Source: Duganella sp. sic0402 (GTDB lineage: Bacteria; Pseudomonadota; Gammaproteobacteria; Burkholderiales; Burkholderiaceae_D). From it: DNA of 64,000 nt. Position 1 is the stretch's first letter. The number at the start of each line of letters is the position of its first letter. A program made the position numbers and the translations under genes. Location: contig NZ_JAHUWK010000009.1 of assembly GCF_019219065.1 (NCBI RefSeq), forward strand, positions 124,001 through 188,000, in the 5' to 3' direction. The notes beneath the pieces were generated by a model, which worked only from the letters and a program-made list of their open reading frames with translations, did not search any database and was not told the origin of the DNA. This document shows positions 63,117 through 64,000 of this stretch, one piece after another.

Positions 63117-63885
63117 CATCCCTTTCCTGCGCGTACAGGGCCTGGCCAAGCGCTACGCGGCATCGGCGCCGCCGGTATTTGAAAACGTCGCCTTCGATAT
63201 CGAGCAGGGCGAATTCGTCTGCGTGATCGGCCACTCCGGCTGCGGCAAGTCAACCATCCTGAATGTGCTGGCGGGACTGGAGACGGCCAGCGAGGGCCAC
63301 GCCTTTATGAACAACCGCGAGATCAGCGGACCCGGTCTGGAACGCGGCGTGGTATTCCAGGGCCACGCGCTGATGCCGTGGCTGACGGTACTGGAAAACG
63401 TGCTGTTTGCCGTGCAGTCGCGCTATCCGGCGTGGAGCAAGGCGGAGATGAGCGGACACGCCAGGCGCTTCATCGCCATGGTCGGCCTGTCCCATGCAGA
63501 GAATAAGAAGCCGTCCGAGCTGTCGGGCGGCATGAAGCAGCGCGTCGGCATCGCCCGTGCGTTTGCCATCGAGCCGAAGATGCTGCTGCTGGACGAACCG
63601 TTTGGCGCGCTGGACGCGCTGACGCGCGGCGTGATTCAGGACGAGCTGCTGAAAATCTGCGCTGCCACCCATCAAACCGTATTCATGATTACCCACGATG
63701 TGGACGAAGCGATTCTTCTATCGGACAAGATCATGCTGATGTCGAACGGCCCGCGCGCGCGCATTGCCGAAGTGGTCAGCAATCCGCTGCCCAAGGACCG
63801 CACGCGCGCCGGCATGCACCACCATCCTCAGTTCTACCCCTTGCGCAATCACCTGGTGGACTTCCTGGTCCACCGTTCCAACTAA
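63106..63885 (+). CDS. NrtD/CynD-type ABC transporter ATP-binding protein
   Basis: 259 residues. Walker A GHSGCGKST, Q-loop VVFQGHALMPWLTV, signature LSGGMKQR, Walker B MLLLDEPFGALDALTR and switch His in MITHDVDEAILLSDKI. Of the NrtD/SsuB/TauB family. Energises uptake by the preceding permease. Confidence 0.94.
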   Translation: MSNNIPFLRVQGLAKRYAASAPPVFENVAFDIEQGEFVCVIGHSGCGKSTILNVLAGLETASEGHAFMNNREISGPGLERGVVFQGHALMPWLTVLENVLFAVQSRYPAWSKAEMSGHARRFIAMVGLSHAENKKPSELSGGMKQRVGIARAFAIEPKMLLLDEPFGALDALTRGVIQDELLKICAATHQTVFMITHDVDEAILLSDKIMLMSNGPRARIAEVVSNPLPKDRTRAGMHHHPQFYPLRNHLVDFLVHRSN

Positions 63886-63897
63886 AGGAGAAACCTC

Positions 63898-64000
63898 ATG
63901 GACCGCAATCAAGTCACGCAAAAAATCATCTCTGCCAAAGTAGCCCAAGGCCTGCGCTGGGGCGACCTGGCCAAGCAATTCGGCCAAAGTAAGGAATGGA
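63898..64000 (+). CDS. cynS: Cyanase (cyanate hydratase), 5' part only
   Basis: 34 codons before the window ends, beginning MDRNQVTQKIISAKVAQGLR and followed by WGDLAKQFGQSKEW. This matches the N-terminal helical domain of cyanase, which turns cyanate plus bicarbonate into ammonia and CO2. AAAGGAG lies 7 nt before the ATG and it follows the ATPase gene by 12 nt. The catalytic Arg/Glu/Ser region is outside the window, so the call rests on the N-terminus and context. Confidence 0.85.
   Translation, partial: MDRNQVTQKIISAKVAQGLRWGDLAKQFGQSKEW

Overview
The window looks like a chromosomal segment of a high-GC, Gram-negative betaproteobacterium, most likely Oxalobacteraceae (Massilia/Duganella/Janthinobacterium-like). 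The gene families, the E. coli yraLMNOP-like block (rsmI, lpoA, yraN, diaA, dolP) and the LiuR-type leucine catabolic regulon support this; the exact genus is inference. No prophage, integron or CRISPR array is visible. The only mobile-type element is a single-copy Y1/REP-associated transposase.

Layout. 1-4267: gltB (3' end outside the window). 4341-5212: REP-flanked RAYT transposase. 5214-10217: SNF2 helicase, PAS histidine kinase and OmpR-type regulator, one minus-strand unit. 10422-12782: tex. 12789-13634: PadR regulator plus DUF2812 membrane protein with a clear promoter and operator. 13761-14661: grxD-ubiX. 14671-15477: a small protein and an HTH regulator. 15784-20468: liuR and a first LiuR-controlled block (isovaleryl-CoA dehydrogenase, thiolase, SDR, second acyl-CoA dehydrogenase). 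20465-24002: an arsenic operon (arsR-arsC-arsB) that continues into an atypical type I signal peptidase and a flavin reductase-like protein. 24061-25605: orphan small genes and YihY. 25626-30077: orphan peptide-binding protein, then a fused SpmA/SpmB protein overlapping a PBP4-type D,D-carboxypeptidase. 30089-31066: aldo/keto reductase. 31135-34050: a BlaR1-like M56 protease/class D sensor fusion followed by a class C beta-lactamase. 34007-40373: a six-gene peptidoglycan recycling operon (GntR regulator, MurQ, AmpG, DigH-like glycosidase, BadF-type sugar kinase, AmiD-like amidase). 40543-40980: YchJ. 41001-51728: second liu block with a complete bioAFDB set inside it. 51729-53743: LytTR/LytS two-component system. 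53863-53939: tRNA-Pro(UGG). 54014-54530: a frameshifted TonB-like gene. 54534-58553: rsmI, lpoA, yraN, diaA, dolP. 58550-60804: TlpA-like thioredoxin and a NarL-type two-component system. 60886-64000: nitrate/cyanate-type ABC transporter and the start of cyanase, behind a good sigma-54 promoter.

How the parts work together. The two liu blocks encode leucine breakdown from isovaleryl-CoA to acetyl-CoA and acetoacetate, plus an acetoacetyl-CoA-type thiolase. The biotin genes between the two subunits of biotin-dependent methylcrotonyl-CoA carboxylase suggest co-ordinated cofactor supply. Three near-identical palindromes (core CGTTnACGTnAACG) in front of liuR, in front of liuA and inside ychJ upstream of liuB tie the blocks into one regulon. 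The cell-wall region pairs a beta-lactam-sensor-like gene and AmpC with muropeptide recycling genes; the two operons are convergent and overlap at their 3' ends.

Most noteworthy: the M56/class D fusion whose STFK motif reads STFN; the LiuR operator built into the ychJ coding sequence; biotin synthesis nested in the leucine operon; the SpmAB fusion coupled to a carboxypeptidase in a non-sporulating lineage; and the signal peptidase lacking the usual serine, attached to an ars operon. All family assignments were made by reading the sequence; no database search was run.
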